DNA of 64,000 bases from Maribellus maritimus (GCF_022267315.1 NZ_JAIKLE010000025.1:1-64000), one strand, 5' to 3'. Shown: positions 54,589-64,000, counted from the first letter of the stretch. A program made the numbers and translations. Notes: a model not told the origin generated them from the letters alone.

Positions 54589-56670
54589 CTATCGAATTTT
54601 CAATATCAAATTCATTGTTTTTCCGGCTTCCTCGTTTTTAGGAAGGTCTATTTTTATTTTCGTCCTGCCATTTTCCTGTACTGTATTTTCGCCTAAAAAC
54701 TTGCCATTCAATGTCAAGGTTATTTCATTTAAAAGCTGTGTAGGCTCTGCCACAAAAAGCCTGATTTCATCCACTTGCTTTTTTAACATTACCAAACAGG
54801 GTTCATCCACTTCTATACCTCCCATAAGTTCCGATTTACCAGCCTCATGAAAAACAATTCCGGCTATCTTTTCATCTTTTGAAACAACTTCCTGTAAATT
54901 CTTTTTATTATGAACTTTGAAAGGAAAATCAGCATCCAAAGTTTTCATTTTTGCAACGGTTGCATTCGGAACCAAAAGATATTGGTACGTTTCATTTTGA
55001 GGATTTACACCGTGTTCCAGCCACAATCGGAAGATCTTTGCATAGGTAGTTTTTGGGGGATAGCGACTGGCAACCCAATTCCACGAACCTTTTTCAGTTT
55101 TTGCCGTCAGTTTTACGTTTGAGCCTTCAGGGAAATAATACCCACTTTTTTCGTGAAGTATCCATTTGTAAATTTCGTCGCTGCCCGGTTTTGTTGCAGA
55201 CTCAATTTCACCGTTATAGTAAACCTGATTGACTCCGGTGGTCACGGGCAAATCCATGGAAGAAGTGATTCCTGCCCCCAAACAAACGACCAGATCATCA
55301 AACATAAACCATGACTTCTTCGCAGTCAGCCCATTACGTTTGTAATCCATAGCAGCAATTCCATCCCTCCCGTCAGAAACTCCACCGACAAAATTACTTT
55401 CAAGCCGGTAACCACGGGCCGTTAACACTGGTAATGTATCTTTATCCTGGTGAGCTGTAACTCCGGGTATCTTTTTCCAATCCAAAAATGGAAAGATATT
55501 ACGATATTCTTCTCCGTTTTGATACAGAAAAGTGGCTCCATCTCCCATGTAATATCCCTGTAAATTTTCAGAATTACACGACTCTGCACCAATCACGCGT
55601 TCCGAACACATTTTAACAGAAAAATAGGATCCAGGAGTTCGCTGCACTTGAAAATCGGAACGCCAGAAATGTTTGTTTCCGGAAAGCATTTTATAATCGT
55701 TGGCCTTTTGATATTTTTCTGCATTGGCAGGATCGAGGCTTTCCATTTTTGAAAAACAAGAGGAAAGACTCGCTGCTTTTTGTTCAGGAGAATCGATAAA
55801 TAACTGGCGGCCGCACGCGCTAATGTCCATCTGATTTTTCCAGGTTACCCATTGTTGCCCATTGAGTAAATAGTTTCGTAGAATTTCTATTTTGTTTTCA
55901 TCAAACTGAAAAGATGTTTTTCGCAAAACTGAAATCCATTTTATCATATCGTTTATATACGATAAGCCGTAATTCCCAAATTGTAATTGCGGGCCATGTT
56001 GGTGATAGGACCAATCGGGTTGAACTCCTTCTCCTGTGCTAACCACAAGTTCTTCTTTTATGGATTCAGCCGCCTTTTTTATCGTTTTTGTATCTTTCAG
56101 CAGCAATGCTCTCATTAAAACATTTCCGGAAAGCCAAACTTTGTTTTGTCCTGTCATTCCAATCTCTGCACGATCCAATATTTGTATTCCCATCTGTTTT
56201 TGCGCTGCAGAGAGTTCAACTTCCATTAAAATCATTAAGGGCGCTAAAACAATTGGAACACCAATTTCAGGATACCACCAGTTTGGACAGATAAAATCGT
56301 TTTTGAACCAAAAATTTAGTCCTGAGTGAATCTTTTGTGAAAGCTCTTTGTTTTGAAACAACCGGGAACCCTCGGTTTGATAGGCCGTTGCCATTTTCAG
56401 CAAACGCGAAATATGACTCCGTGGTTCCCAGGCACCGCGTTGCTGACTGGTATAATCGATATCTTCCCAGGAGCCTTTTGCAGTCAGAAAACTCATCAAA
56501 ACCGCAACTTCTTCTTCATCAACAGGTGTCTCTAAAATATTTGCCCAAACATTTTGATGCAATTGTTTTAATTGCTCCGGATATTTTAGCTGATTTTGAG
56601 AAATTACATCTTTACAAAAGATAAAGGATAAAATTATTATGAAACTAAAAAGGCTAAAAACTCGGGCCAT
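54589..56670 (-). CDS. PL8-family polysaccharide lyase
   Basis: The protein has 693 residues. Signal segment to about 24. An alpha/alpha toroid to about 320 has the PL8 catalytic landmarks: CPNWWYPEIG (Asn), DWSYHQHGPQLQFGNYG (His and Tyr pair) and SACGRQLF (Arg). The central and C-terminal beta domains follow: GYYMGDGATFLYQNGEEYRNIFPFLDWKKIPG, FVGGVSDGRDG, KKSWFMFDDLVVCLGAGI, and LEHG.NP..ETYQYLLVPN. PL8 enzymes cut chondroitin, hyaluronan or xanthan next to a uronic acid. It is somewhat short for the family. A second PL8 protein lies at 62029; the two are paralogues. Confidence 0.93.
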   Translation of the reverse strand: MARVFSLFSFIIILSFIFCKDVISQNQLKYPEQLKQLHQNVWANILETPVDEEEVAVLMSFLTAKGSWEDIDYTSQQRGAWEPRSHISRLLKMATAYQTEGSRLFQNKELSQKIHSGLNFWFKNDFICPNWWYPEIGVPIVLAPLMILMEVELSAAQKQMGIQILDRAEIGMTGQNKVWLSGNVLMRALLLKDTKTIKKAAESIKEELVVSTGEGVQPDWSYHQHGPQLQFGNYGLSYINDMIKWISVLRKTSFQFDENKIEILRNYLLNGQQWVTWKNQMDISACGRQLFIDSPEQKAASLSSCFSKMESLDPANAEKYQKANDYKMLSGNKHFWRSDFQVQRTPGSYFSVKMCSERVIGAESCNSENLQGYYMGDGATFLYQNGEEYRNIFPFLDWKKIPGVTAHQDKDTLPVLTARGYRLESNFVGGVSDGRDGIAAMDYKRNGLTAKKSWFMFDDLVVCLGAGITSSMDLPVTTGVNQVYYNGEIESATKPGSDEIYKWILHEKSGYYFPEGSNVKLTAKTEKGSWNWVASRYPPKTTYAKIFRLWLEHGVNPQNETYQYLLVPNATVAKMKTLDADFPFKVHNKKNLQEVVSKDEKIAGIVFHEAGKSELMGGIEVDEPCLVMLKKQVDEIRLFVAEPTQLLNEITLTLNGKFLGENTVQENGRTKIKIDLPKNEEAGKTMNLILKIR

Positions 56671-56683
56671 TTTTCAATTAATT

Positions 56684-58693
56684 TTATAGAGGAATGGTTA
56701 CAAACCACTCATCATTATTCGAATTGAAAACTCGCAGCCTAATTTCGTCATCGGTTTTCGAAACGATTTCAGCTTTCACATCTTTTATTACTTTTTCTGA
56801 AGGATACAAAACCCAGATAAATTGACTATTCCCTTTTATTTTTGTAGAATATGCTGATGCAACATTGGGCTCATAAGTATTGTATTCTTTGCTATACCAG
56901 CCTTGAATCTCAGGTTTTTCCTGTCCTTTTATAAATTTGATATCCCAATCCTGATCTCCTACAGGAATGATTTGCAGGTTTCCTCTTTCATTGTCGGAGA
57001 AAACACGTTCACCTTCAACTTTTACATTGCAGGTAGGATGCCAGTGCCAAAGTGTTTCAATTTCCCTCGGACGATCGGTTTCAATTTCATCAATAACCAC
57101 CCACATATCTCCGCGCACATAAAACAAGCGCCGTGTATGTTTACACTCTCCTTGCAAATCAATAAAATCATCAAATGAACCAATCGCGTAATCGTAATCA
57201 TCGGTAAGTCTGTAATACTTTTCGGTTAAAGGCTCTTCTGCTAAACGTGGTCCGGGCGCCTGTCCTTTTCCATCAATCAGAATAACGTTGTGACTTTGAC
57301 TTCCCTGCGCATATCTCCTGAACTTGTCGGCCACTGCACCACGATAGGCAAATCGTCCGCCGTCAACAAGTAAATCGCGGCCAAAAGCAGCTAGAGAAAT
57401 ATGCAATTTATCATTATGTTGATGCCCGCTCCCCCAAGGTCCAACGTCAAAAAATGACCATTGAGCGTCAACATCAAAACCACTTCGTGAAATTAAATGC
57501 CCTGCCCAGGGGAAAAAGTATGATGGCCCATCTATTGGCGAGGTTCCTTCTTTTCCGTTGGTAGCGATGTGTTTCCAGTCGGGCTTACTGTACTTTTCAG
57601 CGGCGTAAAGAATTAGTTCCCGGTCGCTGCCAAGGTCGCCGTCGTTATTTAAAATTCGGTTGCCATCGGGGCGAACAGCGTGAGCAATATAATAACACAT
57701 GTCCTCAATAGTTTGAACAAAAAACTCGGGCAGCTCGCGGTTTGCATGTTTACAAATCTCCTCGAATAACTCAAAATTCCGCATCGCTACAATATGATAA
57801 TGTGATGAAAGTTCTGTTTGTACACCATCTTTGTACACTTGTCCCTTCATACTCTCAGAAATGGTCGCAATCGCATAATCCAACCATTCATCTGATTTTT
57901 TAAACTCAGGAAAATTGGTCGCAGCCGTTGCCAATGAAGAAATTTCCATAGTGAGCCAGTTATTTTGTCCATGAAAATTTCGGTTGTAATGCGCATGGTC
58001 GGGCAAACTGCTTAACATTAACAATTGGGTTGCAGGCGACAGATAATTACTGTTAATCATTCCGTAGAAAATACGCGACCATACTTTTACGCGTGCGGCT
58101 ACTTCTAATCCACGCCAAACTGATGTACTGCTTTTTTTCTCCGGATAGGGCCAGCTCCCGATAATAAAATCACGCAAAAACAAGTCGATATAGTTTGCAT
58201 ATTCAGGGTTTCCGGTTTTGAAATAAGCCAAAAAAACTTCACTAATCTGACTGTGCCGATTGGATAACCACGCCCATTCTTCATCTGTATTTGGCCCTTT
58301 GTAATACCAGTCGCGATGACCATCTTCCAGATAGGGAACAACCCCTTTTACATTCTGAATGGTAAACACATTTTTTAAAATCGTATCGGCAGAAGCAACC
58401 GTTCCTGTTCCCGGCACCGGCTGTTCACGTCGCAAATGTTCAGCTGCATTTCCGTTTTTGTAGTATTCCAGGAGCTCGGCACAAGCTTTTTCAATATTAC
58501 CTTTCTGATAGGCTTTCCTCACTTTTTCCAAACCCGGGTAATCCAGATTAAAATCATCAAGCATTTTTTTCATTTGCTCAGGGTAGGTGCTACAAACATC
58601 CTCTACACTTTTTATATCCTTCCAACTTTTTTGAGCAAAAAGATTTCCCCAAAAGATAAAGACTGTTGCAACGAACAGTAAGTATTTTTTCAT
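56684..58693 (-). CDS. Heparinase II/III-family lyase, copy 2
   Basis: The protein has 669 residues. Signal peptide to about 20 (NLFAQ). An N-terminal heparinase-like helical domain (YPGLEKVRKAYQKGNIEKACAELLEYYKN) leads into the alpha/alpha toroid with NRNFHGQNNWLTMEISSLA and GVQTELSSHYHIVAMRNFELFEEI. The beta domain starts near 415: SFFDVGPWGSGHQHNDKLHISLAAFGRDLLVDGG, then GSQSHNVILIDGKGQ. The pattern is typical of heparinase III-like lyases and of the PL12/PL37-like group. Cleavage of a glucuronate or iduronate polymer is expected; the substrate is not fixed. It is separated by 13 bases from both neighbours. Confidence 0.92.
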   Translation of the reverse strand: MKKYLLFVATVFIFWGNLFAQKSWKDIKSVEDVCSTYPEQMKKMLDDFNLDYPGLEKVRKAYQKGNIEKACAELLEYYKNGNAAEHLRREQPVPGTGTVASADTILKNVFTIQNVKGVVPYLEDGHRDWYYKGPNTDEEWAWLSNRHSQISEVFLAYFKTGNPEYANYIDLFLRDFIIGSWPYPEKKSSTSVWRGLEVAARVKVWSRIFYGMINSNYLSPATQLLMLSSLPDHAHYNRNFHGQNNWLTMEISSLATAATNFPEFKKSDEWLDYAIATISESMKGQVYKDGVQTELSSHYHIVAMRNFELFEEICKHANRELPEFFVQTIEDMCYYIAHAVRPDGNRILNNDGDLGSDRELILYAAEKYSKPDWKHIATNGKEGTSPIDGPSYFFPWAGHLISRSGFDVDAQWSFFDVGPWGSGHQHNDKLHISLAAFGRDLLVDGGRFAYRGAVADKFRRYAQGSQSHNVILIDGKGQAPGPRLAEEPLTEKYYRLTDDYDYAIGSFDDFIDLQGECKHTRRLFYVRGDMWVVIDEIETDRPREIETLWHWHPTCNVKVEGERVFSDNERGNLQIIPVGDQDWDIKFIKGQEKPEIQGWYSKEYNTYEPNVASAYSTKIKGNSQFIWVLYPSEKVIKDVKAEIVSKTDDEIRLRVFNSNNDEWFVTIPL

Positions 58694-58706
58694 TTTTTAA
58701 TATAGT

Positions 58707-60101
58707 TTATTTCGTTTTCTTTACTTTATATAAATACAGCTGGCCTGGCTCGGGCCAGGGTTTATCACGTGGGCGATCTCGGTTTCGATCCAAAGTTTCC
58801 CATTTCATCATGTATCTGACATCTTCACTGGGATCACCAATATCACCGGTTGTTTGAATTTGCAATCCGGGAAAATTCCCCTCAATCTCCAACTGTGTAT
58901 AAAATGGTTCAGGCTTTAAAACTTTGCCAATATTTTCAAATCTATCATTTAAAAGAATAGTGCCATTCCCGTATTTGATGTGCCAGAAATCCACCTCATA
59001 ATATCCGTCGTCGCGTTTTTTTAATCCCTTCAAACGCACTTCGCTGTTAATGCTTCCGTTACCCGAGAATTCCCAACGATAGTCCCAGTTTGTAATTTGT
59101 TTATAAATCCACTTTTTATTTACAAGGTGCGCGGAATAAAACTGCAAATTCCCATCTTCGTCATATTTATGATAAACAAAAACAGGTCTGTTCTCATCGT
59201 CCAAACAAAGTTTTGCGGCCAAATTAATTATTCCACCTTGTACAGGAATCGGGTCAACAATTAACGATTTCTGGTCGAGCGTTGCCGGCATTTTTATTTG
59301 CTCTCCATAAGCATTATACCAGTTTTTCAGATCCGGGCTTTTCATATATGACAGATCATGATTTGTAGAACAATCAGGTGTGTCGCGCCAAACCCAATAT
59401 ACATGGTACCAACCGTCTTTCATTACTGTTGGCTGTGTTTGATAAGCATTCATCAAACCCTGTCCATCAGTAAGCGGCGTGTCCAACAGTCTTTTCCATG
59501 TTTTTGACTCGCAGTTATAAATGTTGTAAATCTCGTTTCCGTTTCCACTTCCTCCATCACGGTAATGAAAAAGTAACTCCCCTTCTTTGGTAAGCATAAA
59601 ATGTGGGTAGGTGCATCTTTTTTCTTCCCTTCCCACCATCTCAAAAACCTGTTGAAGCGTTGAAATGTCGTTTGGCTTTTCACTCCGGAAATAAGTAATT
59701 GGGTTGACATGCATATTGCCTGAAAGGTGGATATATCCTTCTTTGTCGATACCCAAAGTAAGGGAATTGTGACTATCCCATCCTAAAACGGTACTGGTCC
59801 CGCCAGCAGTTTCGCGCGATGTTGCCGGTAAAACGTAGAGTTCAAATTTTTTGTCGGTAAGTTTTCTTTGTCCAACAACTGTTCGTCGCTCGGCGTTATA
59901 ATATGCAATATACTGGCGGCTACCGTTTGTGTATAAACAAAAACCAACCGGATGACCAGCCCACACTTTATCAATCTCAATTATCTGTTCAATTGATTCC
60001 GTCTCTCCACTTTCATCTATAACTATCCCGTTTCTGTCAGTTTGTGAAATAACTACTAACGAAATCAAAGCAAAAGCCAAAAAGCAAAGAATATGTTTCA
60101 T
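58707..60101 (-). CDS. Ulvan-lyase-like (PL24/PL25-type) seven-bladed propeller, copy 2
   Basis: ATG 60101 is chosen (MKHILCFLAFALISLVVISQ, a signal peptide); the TTG six codons upstream adds nothing. The protein has 464 residues. Strong BNR_4 blocks follow: GHPVGFCLYTNGSRQYIAYYNAERR, GWDSHNSLTLGIDKEGYIHLSGNMHVNPITYFR, FHYRDGGSGNGNEIYNIYNC and NAYQTQPTVMKDGWYHVYWVWRD. The two His blocks (DSHNS and NMHVNP) and the Tyr/Arg-rich strand correspond to the active-site strands of PL24/PL25 ulvan lyases. This is the best pointer in the window to a glucuronate-rhamnose-sulfate polymer. GH-type relatives on the same fold remain possible. Confidence 0.83.
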   Translation of the reverse strand: MKHILCFLAFALISLVVISQTDRNGIVIDESGETESIEQIIEIDKVWAGHPVGFCLYTNGSRQYIAYYNAERRTVVGQRKLTDKKFELYVLPATSRETAGGTSTVLGWDSHNSLTLGIDKEGYIHLSGNMHVNPITYFRSEKPNDISTLQQVFEMVGREEKRCTYPHFMLTKEGELLFHYRDGGSGNGNEIYNIYNCESKTWKRLLDTPLTDGQGLMNAYQTQPTVMKDGWYHVYWVWRDTPDCSTNHDLSYMKSPDLKNWYNAYGEQIKMPATLDQKSLIVDPIPVQGGIINLAAKLCLDDENRPVFVYHKYDEDGNLQFYSAHLVNKKWIYKQITNWDYRWEFSGNGSINSEVRLKGLKKRDDGYYEVDFWHIKYGNGTILLNDRFENIGKVLKPEPFYTQLEIEGNFPGLQIQTTGDIGDPSEDVRYMMKWETLDRNRDRPRDKPWPEPGQLYLYKVKKTK

Positions 60102-60158
60102 AAATATCGGTTTAAACAAAAATTATTCAATAGTAGATACAATTAAAATGTCTGATGT

Positions 60159-62006
60159 TTACCACTCCGCTAGTGTTTTATCTCCAAAATCTGCTGTATC
60201 AGAGGCCTCTTCCGGAACCAGCAACACTTCAAATGTTTCTTTTGAATTTGCAGGCAAATCAACTTCAAAACCAACCATTATTGTCCCCGGATTTTCAGCA
60301 TCGTAGTCATTTGTCGGAGCGGTACTCCAGGTTTTCATCTTTAAATTTTTAGGGCCTTTTATTTTTAGGAATAACTTTTTGCCATCTTTTGATAAGGTAG
60401 CTGAATGAGAGCCCAATTCGACATCGGCGGGTGTTACCAGATTCCACCTCACTTTGATTTGTTTATCGGGAGTTTCGAGTTCATCGCGAACAACAACAAA
60501 ACTTTCATCCTTTATTCCAACTCCCCGAACTACTTTTTTTAGTTGCCCCTTATACAAAGTTGTAATATCAGAAATGGCATATATAAAATCACCGGTATCC
60601 GAATAATTATCGATTTTTGCATAACCATCCACCCGTTGTAATTCATCGTTCACGATAAGTGTACTATGCGCGAAATTGTTTAACCTGAAAATGGTCCATC
60701 TTTCTGCATCCTGAGTGCGCCCGAAAATCGACATTCCCTTTGATTCCAAAGATTCATAATTTTGCGAACCAAAATCCATAGCCCAGCGCACACCATTTGC
60801 TTCCATAACAAAAGAACCAATATCCATGTGCCCGTGGTTTACAGACGGAGAACCGGCTTTAAAACCGAGATAAACGGCATTCGGGTCTGTCCAGGAGCTA
60901 CGCATTAAACATATCGGATTTTTCCCCTGTCCCATCCAAACTTTTTCGTTGGGGTGGCTTATTTTATCCAGAGGAATATCTTTCCCCCAAATCATAATAG
61001 CAGGCAAAAGACGATCGCGCGTAAACTGCGAATAGTCGTTCGTTTCCAGAAATTGTTTTTCCATCCAGAGCAAAGAGGGATCATTATTTCTTTCGGCAAA
61101 CCATAACATGGCAGGTTTTAAACTTCCGCCTGAACCACAGTCGCCCCAATTATAGCAGCCACCAGAGGGCAACAGCATGTGCTCTAAAAAACCTCCGGAT
61201 TCAAGAAACCCCGGCGATTCTGATAATCCACGATCGGTACCCAGCGCCTTTTCAACAACGCTTAAAAACATCACGTTAAATGAAGTTCCGTAGCCCCAAT
61301 ATCCATATCCCTCGGGATATGCCCCATCAGGTTGATAGCCTTCCATTGCTTTCGGAATGGTTTCAAATGCCCGGTCAATTACTTTTTGAGCAAGTTCGGG
61401 ATAATCCTCCTGAACGGCCAGAGCTCCGTATGTCATTCCTGCATTGCACACCTGGTTCCAATTATGTTCCGCATTCAAAAACCAATTGTAATCTTCATTA
61501 AAAGAAGGTTCAATCCCTTTTTCCACAATCGCCTTTTTAATTATTTCTTTTGATTCTTCCGAAAGTTCATCAAAAAGCCAATCGTAACCTATAGCCAGTG
61601 CCATGGTCATTTCTCCCACATCAAGAAAATGAGATGGATTCCAGTCGGAAAAACCGGCCGCTTTTACCATTTCTTTTTCTGCACGTTTGGCAAAACGATC
61701 GTCACCCGTCATCCGGTAAGCATAAGAAAGATAAAATATCCGGCGCAAATATTCTCTTGAGGTTCCAAGTAACCTTCTTCCAATTTTTATTCGTTCATGT
61801 AACTCGGATTGAAGAATATTTTCACTTTCACCAATGATTGCTTCATGAACCTTCCCCCAGGTTTCACTGGATTCTATCTGGTTTTGAATACTTTTTTCCT
61901 CGCCATCCAGTAACAATATCCTGGGATGTCCTGACTTTTCCTGACAGGAAATTAAAAAAGCAATAAGAAAAATAAATACTGACCATCTTAACAATTGATT
62001 TTTCAT
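60159..62006 (-). CDS. Heparinase II/III-family lyase lipoprotein, copy 3
   Basis: ATG 62006 is chosen; the longer GTG-initiated version would overlap the upstream gene. The protein has 615 residues. A lipoprotein signal ends FLISC (Cys21). A toroid domain has YLSYAYRMTGDDRFAKRAEKEM, DVGEMTMALAIGYDWLFDEL, NAEHNWNQVCNAGMTYGALAV and DGAYPEGYGYWGYGTSFNVMFL. The beta domain has SPSVNHGHMDIGSFVMEANGVRWAMDFG and FAHSTLIVNDELQ. The HWNQVCN-type and NHGHMD blocks carry the usual Asn/Tyr/His lyase residues. It is a different subfamily from copies 1 and 2, so it probably cuts another linkage or chain length of the same polymer. Confidence 0.92.
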   Translation of the reverse strand: MKNQLLRWSVFIFLIAFLISCQEKSGHPRILLLDGEEKSIQNQIESSETWGKVHEAIIGESENILQSELHERIKIGRRLLGTSREYLRRIFYLSYAYRMTGDDRFAKRAEKEMVKAAGFSDWNPSHFLDVGEMTMALAIGYDWLFDELSEESKEIIKKAIVEKGIEPSFNEDYNWFLNAEHNWNQVCNAGMTYGALAVQEDYPELAQKVIDRAFETIPKAMEGYQPDGAYPEGYGYWGYGTSFNVMFLSVVEKALGTDRGLSESPGFLESGGFLEHMLLPSGGCYNWGDCGSGGSLKPAMLWFAERNNDPSLLWMEKQFLETNDYSQFTRDRLLPAIMIWGKDIPLDKISHPNEKVWMGQGKNPICLMRSSWTDPNAVYLGFKAGSPSVNHGHMDIGSFVMEANGVRWAMDFGSQNYESLESKGMSIFGRTQDAERWTIFRLNNFAHSTLIVNDELQRVDGYAKIDNYSDTGDFIYAISDITTLYKGQLKKVVRGVGIKDESFVVVRDELETPDKQIKVRWNLVTPADVELGSHSATLSKDGKKLFLKIKGPKNLKMKTWSTAPTNDYDAENPGTIMVGFEVDLPANSKETFEVLLVPEEASDTADFGDKTLAEW

Positions 62007-62028
62007 TGGTTGTGGTTTTAAATCATCC

Positions 62029-64000
62029 TTATAATTTAATTGAAACACTGGCTCCCCGATAGTTCTTTCGGGGCAAACGAATGGTAATGTTCGTTAAATT
62101 TTCTTTTGCATTCCACGTAGCATCCAAATATTCTCCCGGATTTGCAATTTTTTGTGAAATCGACAGGTGGTAATTATCCAATTCCCTATTCGGATCAGCA
62201 ACTGTTATTTTGGAGACTTTATCTCCTTCCATTTTTAACATCACAATTCCCGGATGTTCGCTCACCAGTTTAAGATTATTTGAAATATCAAGTTCGCCGG
62301 CTTTGTAAAACACGACCTGGCAGATTTGTAATTCTTTATTCTTTACCGACTGTATTTCAGCGGTATTGACAAGAATTTCTATATTATTCTTTGAAACATT
62401 CCTTTCAAGTTTTCCGATTGTTGTTGCGGGTACAATGATATATTCGTAAGTTTCGTTGCTTGGTCTTTTCCCATGGTCAAGCCAAAGGCTAAAAACATCC
62501 AAACTCATTTGGTCTTTTGGCGAATCGGATTGTTTGTTGATTTTCCACCACGAGCCGGTTGCAGCTTCGTTTTTGATATTTACAATTGTTGATTTAGGAA
62601 AAACATAGCCCACTCCATCCTGAAATATCCAATCTACGTTCTCAAATTTATTCTTCCCACGTTCAACTACGGAAGAAATATCGTTTGCCGAAACAGTTAC
62701 ATCATCCCTGAGTAAACACTGATTTAAAGTTGTAAATACGGGGAAATCGTTATTCCTGCACGAAATTCCGGTTCCCAAACAAACATATTCATTATCAAAA
62801 AAGAACCATGCTTTTCGGGCAATTAATGGATCATGCGGGCTTTTAAAATCAAAAGCCGCAGCGCCGTATATTCCATCGGTTACTGCTCCCACAAAATCAG
62901 TTTCACCCAATTTCTGAACTTCATTTTCTGAAGGCAATTCCGGCTTTTGCATCACTGTTGTTCCCGGAATTTTCAAATAATCGTAAACCGGCCAGATATC
63001 AAAATATTCGTCGCCGGTAAGTGATACATGATTGACACCATCGCCACGATGATGATTGAGCAGTCCCTCACTGTTGTAGGGCCACTCCATGTTGTAAACT
63101 CGTGTAGAATACATTCTTACGGATGTAAACCAGTCGGGCCGCTGAAATGAAAAATGCTCGGAATCCCAAAAAAAAGTTGCATGAGAAAGTGTTGGTTTTA
63201 TTCCTTTATTTCGGATGTTAACAATTTCCTGTAACTCTTTCTTACGGTAATCAGTGGTTTTTAATAAGTTTTCTGCAGTTGTTGCGCTGTATGGTTTTAA
63301 CGTTCCTTCTCTGCTGATACTTCTGTTTTTTGCTCCGGGGTCCGGGTATTTTCCAAACACACAAGTTTTACAAATTCCATCGAGGAAATAGTTTATCAGT
63401 TCTTCCAGTTTTTCTTCAGAAAAAGCATATTTCGTTCCGTTTGTATAAACCGCCCATTCAACAAAAGCATCGGCATAACCCAATCCGTATGAGAGTGTGT
63501 TATTTACTCCGTCTGTGCGGTGGTGAAAACTATTGTCATACTGAATTCCACGACCTTCAGCCGACCGATTATCAAAGCCACCAACTATCCTCCGAAAGCC
63601 AAAACCGTAGTCGTTTCCAATCCACTCAACATGTTTTATTTCGCCTTCAATCACTTTAATAACTTCATCAAACTTTTCTCTATTTCCCAGGAAAAGCATA
63701 TTCTTTGCTTCAATTCCTGCTATTTTAATACGGTCTCCTCCCGGGCGGGCGCCTCCGGCACTAATATTCGCTCTTCCGATTATTGGCTGAGCCTTTTTTA
63801 CCAGTTCCTCCGGGAGTTCGTCTCCTGCCAACACCATAAGTGTAACAAGATTATTGGGCGTACCAATCTGGTTGTGCCACCAGTTGTCGCATATATAGTC
63901 GTTATCAACCCAAGTTTTTAATGCTGCTGAGATGGTTGATTTTACTTCTGCACTTTTGTAATATTTTGAATCTTTTTTTTGGTAAGCTCTTGCCAATGTC
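62029..64000 (-). CDS. PL8-family polysaccharide lyase, 5' end outside the window
   Basis: At least 657 residues; the frame is open to base 64000, so the apparent TTG start at 63996 is internal (LARAYQKKDSKYY aligns with LLKMATAYQ... of the PL8 at 54589). Catalytic blocks present: CDNWWHNQIGTP (Asn), NSFHHRTDGVNNTLSYGLGY (His and Tyr), PDPGAKNRSISREG (Arg) and GLLNHHRGDGVNHVSLTGDEYFDIWPVYDYLKIPGTT. The C-terminal beta domain ends RGASVSIKL. It keeps the fuller HHRTDG..NTLSYG motif of chondroitin and hyaluronate lyases than its paralogue does. First visible gene of the ten-gene operon, with 22 bases to the next gene. Confidence 0.93.
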   Translation of the reverse strand, partial: TLARAYQKKDSKYYKSAEVKSTISAALKTWVDNDYICDNWWHNQIGTPNNLVTLMVLAGDELPEELVKKAQPIIGRANISAGGARPGGDRIKIAGIEAKNMLFLGNREKFDEVIKVIEGEIKHVEWIGNDYGFGFRRIVGGFDNRSAEGRGIQYDNSFHHRTDGVNNTLSYGLGYADAFVEWAVYTNGTKYAFSEEKLEELINYFLDGICKTCVFGKYPDPGAKNRSISREGTLKPYSATTAENLLKTTDYRKKELQEIVNIRNKGIKPTLSHATFFWDSEHFSFQRPDWFTSVRMYSTRVYNMEWPYNSEGLLNHHRGDGVNHVSLTGDEYFDIWPVYDYLKIPGTTVMQKPELPSENEVQKLGETDFVGAVTDGIYGAAAFDFKSPHDPLIARKAWFFFDNEYVCLGTGISCRNNDFPVFTTLNQCLLRDDVTVSANDISSVVERGKNKFENVDWIFQDGVGYVFPKSTIVNIKNEAATGSWWKINKQSDSPKDQMSLDVFSLWLDHGKRPSNETYEYIIVPATTIGKLERNVSKNNIEILVNTAEIQSVKNKELQICQVVFYKAGELDISNNLKLVSEHPGIVMLKMEGDKVSKITVADPNRELDNYHLSISQKIANPGEYLDATWNAKENLTNITIRLPRKNYRGASVSIKL

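Noticed and set aside
62029-63996. Complete PL8 gene starting at 63996
   Set aside because: The frame is open to the window edge and the apparent start aligns inside the helical domain of the paralogue at 54589.

Overview
The window looks like part of the chromosome of a marine- or gut-type polysaccharide-degrading Bacteroidota, probably of the Marinilabiliales/Prolixibacteraceae kind. That placement is inferred from gene content: repeated SusC/SusD pairs, FecI/FecR regulators, Tat-exported oxidoreductases, Bacteroidota-style TAnnTTTG promoter boxes, poor Shine-Dalgarno use and low G+C. No rRNA, tRNA, CRISPR array or intact insertion sequence was seen.

Bases 1-32,000 hold three tandem polysaccharide-utilisation modules, all on the minus strand and each in the order ECF sigma factor, FecR anti-sigma, SusC with an N-terminal STN signalling domain, SusD, enzymes. 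Module 1 (9.0 to 0 kb) carries a beta-helix protein and the start of a GH92 alpha-mannosidase cut by the window edge. Module 2 (17.9 to 9.8 kb) carries one secreted protein of unknown function. Module 3 (31.8 to 19.3 kb) carries no recognisable glycoside hydrolase or lyase; instead it has two Gfo/Idh/MocA oxidoreductases, an aldo/keto reductase, a DUF2271-like protein and a quinone oxidoreductase. In all three modules the fecR-susC gap has a plus-strand -7-like box and a plus-strand intrinsic terminator, which together suggest a short antisense RNA. All three susD genes are followed by a hairpin. Upstream of each sigma gene, at the module boundary, lies an array of CCTGT/ACAGG boxes spaced about 20 bp apart.

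Bases 32,000-45,000 are a mixed region: two GH29 alpha-L-fucosidases, a decayed GH97 gene, a MORN-type lipoprotein, the carboxynorspermidine dehydrogenase/decarboxylase pair for spermidine synthesis, a nitroreductase, an SGNH esterase, a Tat-exported sugar isomerase-like TIM barrel and a large TPR protein.

Bases 45,000-64,000 are one tightly packed minus-strand run of ten genes for an acidic, probably sulfated polysaccharide: two PL8-type lyases (one cut by the window edge), three heparinase II/III-type lyases, an alginate-lyase-type protein, three beta-propellers (one resembling PL24/PL25 ulvan lyases) and a sulfatase fused to a GH78 alpha-L-rhamnosidase. The mix of uronate lyases, rhamnosidase and sulfatase points to an ulvan-like or other rhamnose/uronate polymer. 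The SusC/SusD pair and regulator for this locus must lie beyond base 64,000.

The least explained elements are the CCTGT arrays, with an unknown frameshifted gene next to the largest one, and the oxidoreductase-only module 3.
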